NCBI GenBank assembly: GCA_028554645.1
Contig: JAQOOI010000016.1
Coordinates: forward strand, 558,001 to 622,000
DNA: 64,000 nucleotides
Source: Omphalotus guepiniiformis
Taxonomy: Eukaryota > Basidiomycota > Agaricomycetes > Agaricales > Omphalotaceae
Direction: 5' to 3'
The notes under the pieces: generated by a model
What the model saw: the letters and a program-made list of their open reading frames with translations, nothing else
Databases searched by the model: none
What the model was told of the DNA's origin: nothing
Made by a program: the position numbers and the translations under genes
In this document: in pieces, positions 63,601 through 64,000 of the stretch
Layout of the letters: every line of letters begins with the position of its first letter
How positions within the stretch are numbered: the first letter of the stretch is position 1

Positions 63601-64000
63601 CCAATCAAAGCCTTTCCTTCTTATCAAAGCTGTCGTTGAACCTGGTTATCTTTATGGCATGAATGAGATAATTCGTTGATGACTATCTCGTCTTCATAGA
63701 AAGGCTCAGACGTTCAAATTTTCGGCGTAAATTTCGTAAGGCTTTACTCTGGTCATGTCTCCGAGTCACCATAACGGCGCCTGCGCAGAATATCCGACTC
63801 CGACATCGAATGATTGCTTGCGTTTTATATGAGCTCTGAAGTTAACTCAGCTAGCACTCCTACCTACTCCTACTTGATCGGTGGGTGAGTGCGTTATTCG
63901 CGTCCTCGGAACCTACATGGACAATCTGATACGAGATAATTATTCTAGCCTGTGTGTTTATGACAATTGACAAGCCAAAGCGTCCGTCATCAAAGACGTG
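60668..64000. other. Gene-poor right end
   Basis: Over three kilobases without a convincing gene. The longest frame (62471-63013, plus) begins MLHVVTTTDAS and has no domain. 63052-63243 and 63485-63679 are short and unrecognised. Small local duplications occur (CCACTGGA near 63.12 kb; GGGCCTACT near 61.75 kb). It could hold relics or unspliced genes that I cannot resolve by eye. Confidence 0.4.

Overview
The window looks like nuclear DNA of a mushroom-forming basidiomycete (Agaricomycetes). The evidence is the dense run of short (about 50-70 bp) GT-AG introns, an intron-containing tRNA, and families typical of that class: F-box/LRR proteins, a DUF6593 protein, an unnamed Agaricomycete protein family rich in conserved 'GYPLW...GDVGV...CVFLRGF' blocks, a GMC alcohol oxidase, an NRPS-like adenylating reductase and a CRN-like NTPase. 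I cannot name the species. All coordinates of multi-exon genes span their introns.

Layout. 0-2 kb: a block unlike its neighbours abutting a decapitated, frameshifted F-box/LRR pseudogene. 2.9-16 kb: mostly conserved genes: elongin C (+), calcineurin A catalytic subunit (-), a coiled-coil protein (+), an F-box protein (+) and the bifunctional arginine enzyme ARG5,6 (-). 16.4-20.5 kb: an adenylation-thiolation-reductase enzyme (+) standing alone. 20.9-24.5 kb: a small unknown gene (-), tRNA-Phe(GAA), the E2 enzyme UBC13 (+) and a DUF6593 protein (-). 25.7-26.5 kb: a second, inverted, broken copy of the first F-box gene. 27.5-31.7 kb: an Agaricomycete-specific protein whose reading frame runs without a stop into a TEA/ATTS-domain transcription factor carrying three separate Zn2Cys6 clusters. 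32.6-35.8 kb: a CRN/RHS-like P-loop NTPase with a likely REase-fold nuclease C-terminus (-). 36-39.7 kb: gene relics and a 739-bp terminal-inverted-repeat element flanked by a perfect 9-bp target duplication (Mutator-like, non-autonomous). 40-46.2 kb: aldehyde dehydrogenase (-) and secreted GMC oxidoreductase (-). 46.6-51.4 kb: poorly known genes, including a basic/serine-rich nuclear-looking protein (-) and a single-pass membrane protein (+). 52.3-58.4 kb: a very long Ser-rich RING-H2 protein (+). 59.7-60.6 kb: a secreted hydrophobic protein (-). 60.7-64 kb: no convincing gene.

How the genes relate. Elongin C, the F-box proteins, UBC13 and the RING-H2 protein all belong to ubiquitin signalling, but nothing in the sequence shows they act as one unit. 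The GMC oxidase and the aldehyde dehydrogenase lie side by side on the same strand and could act in sequence (alcohol to aldehyde to acid); this is inference. The adenylating reductase performs the reverse chemistry (acid to aldehyde/alcohol) but is 20 kb away and has no tailoring genes beside it. The most unusual items are the TEA plus triple-Zn2Cys6 protein and its apparent fusion to the upstream family.
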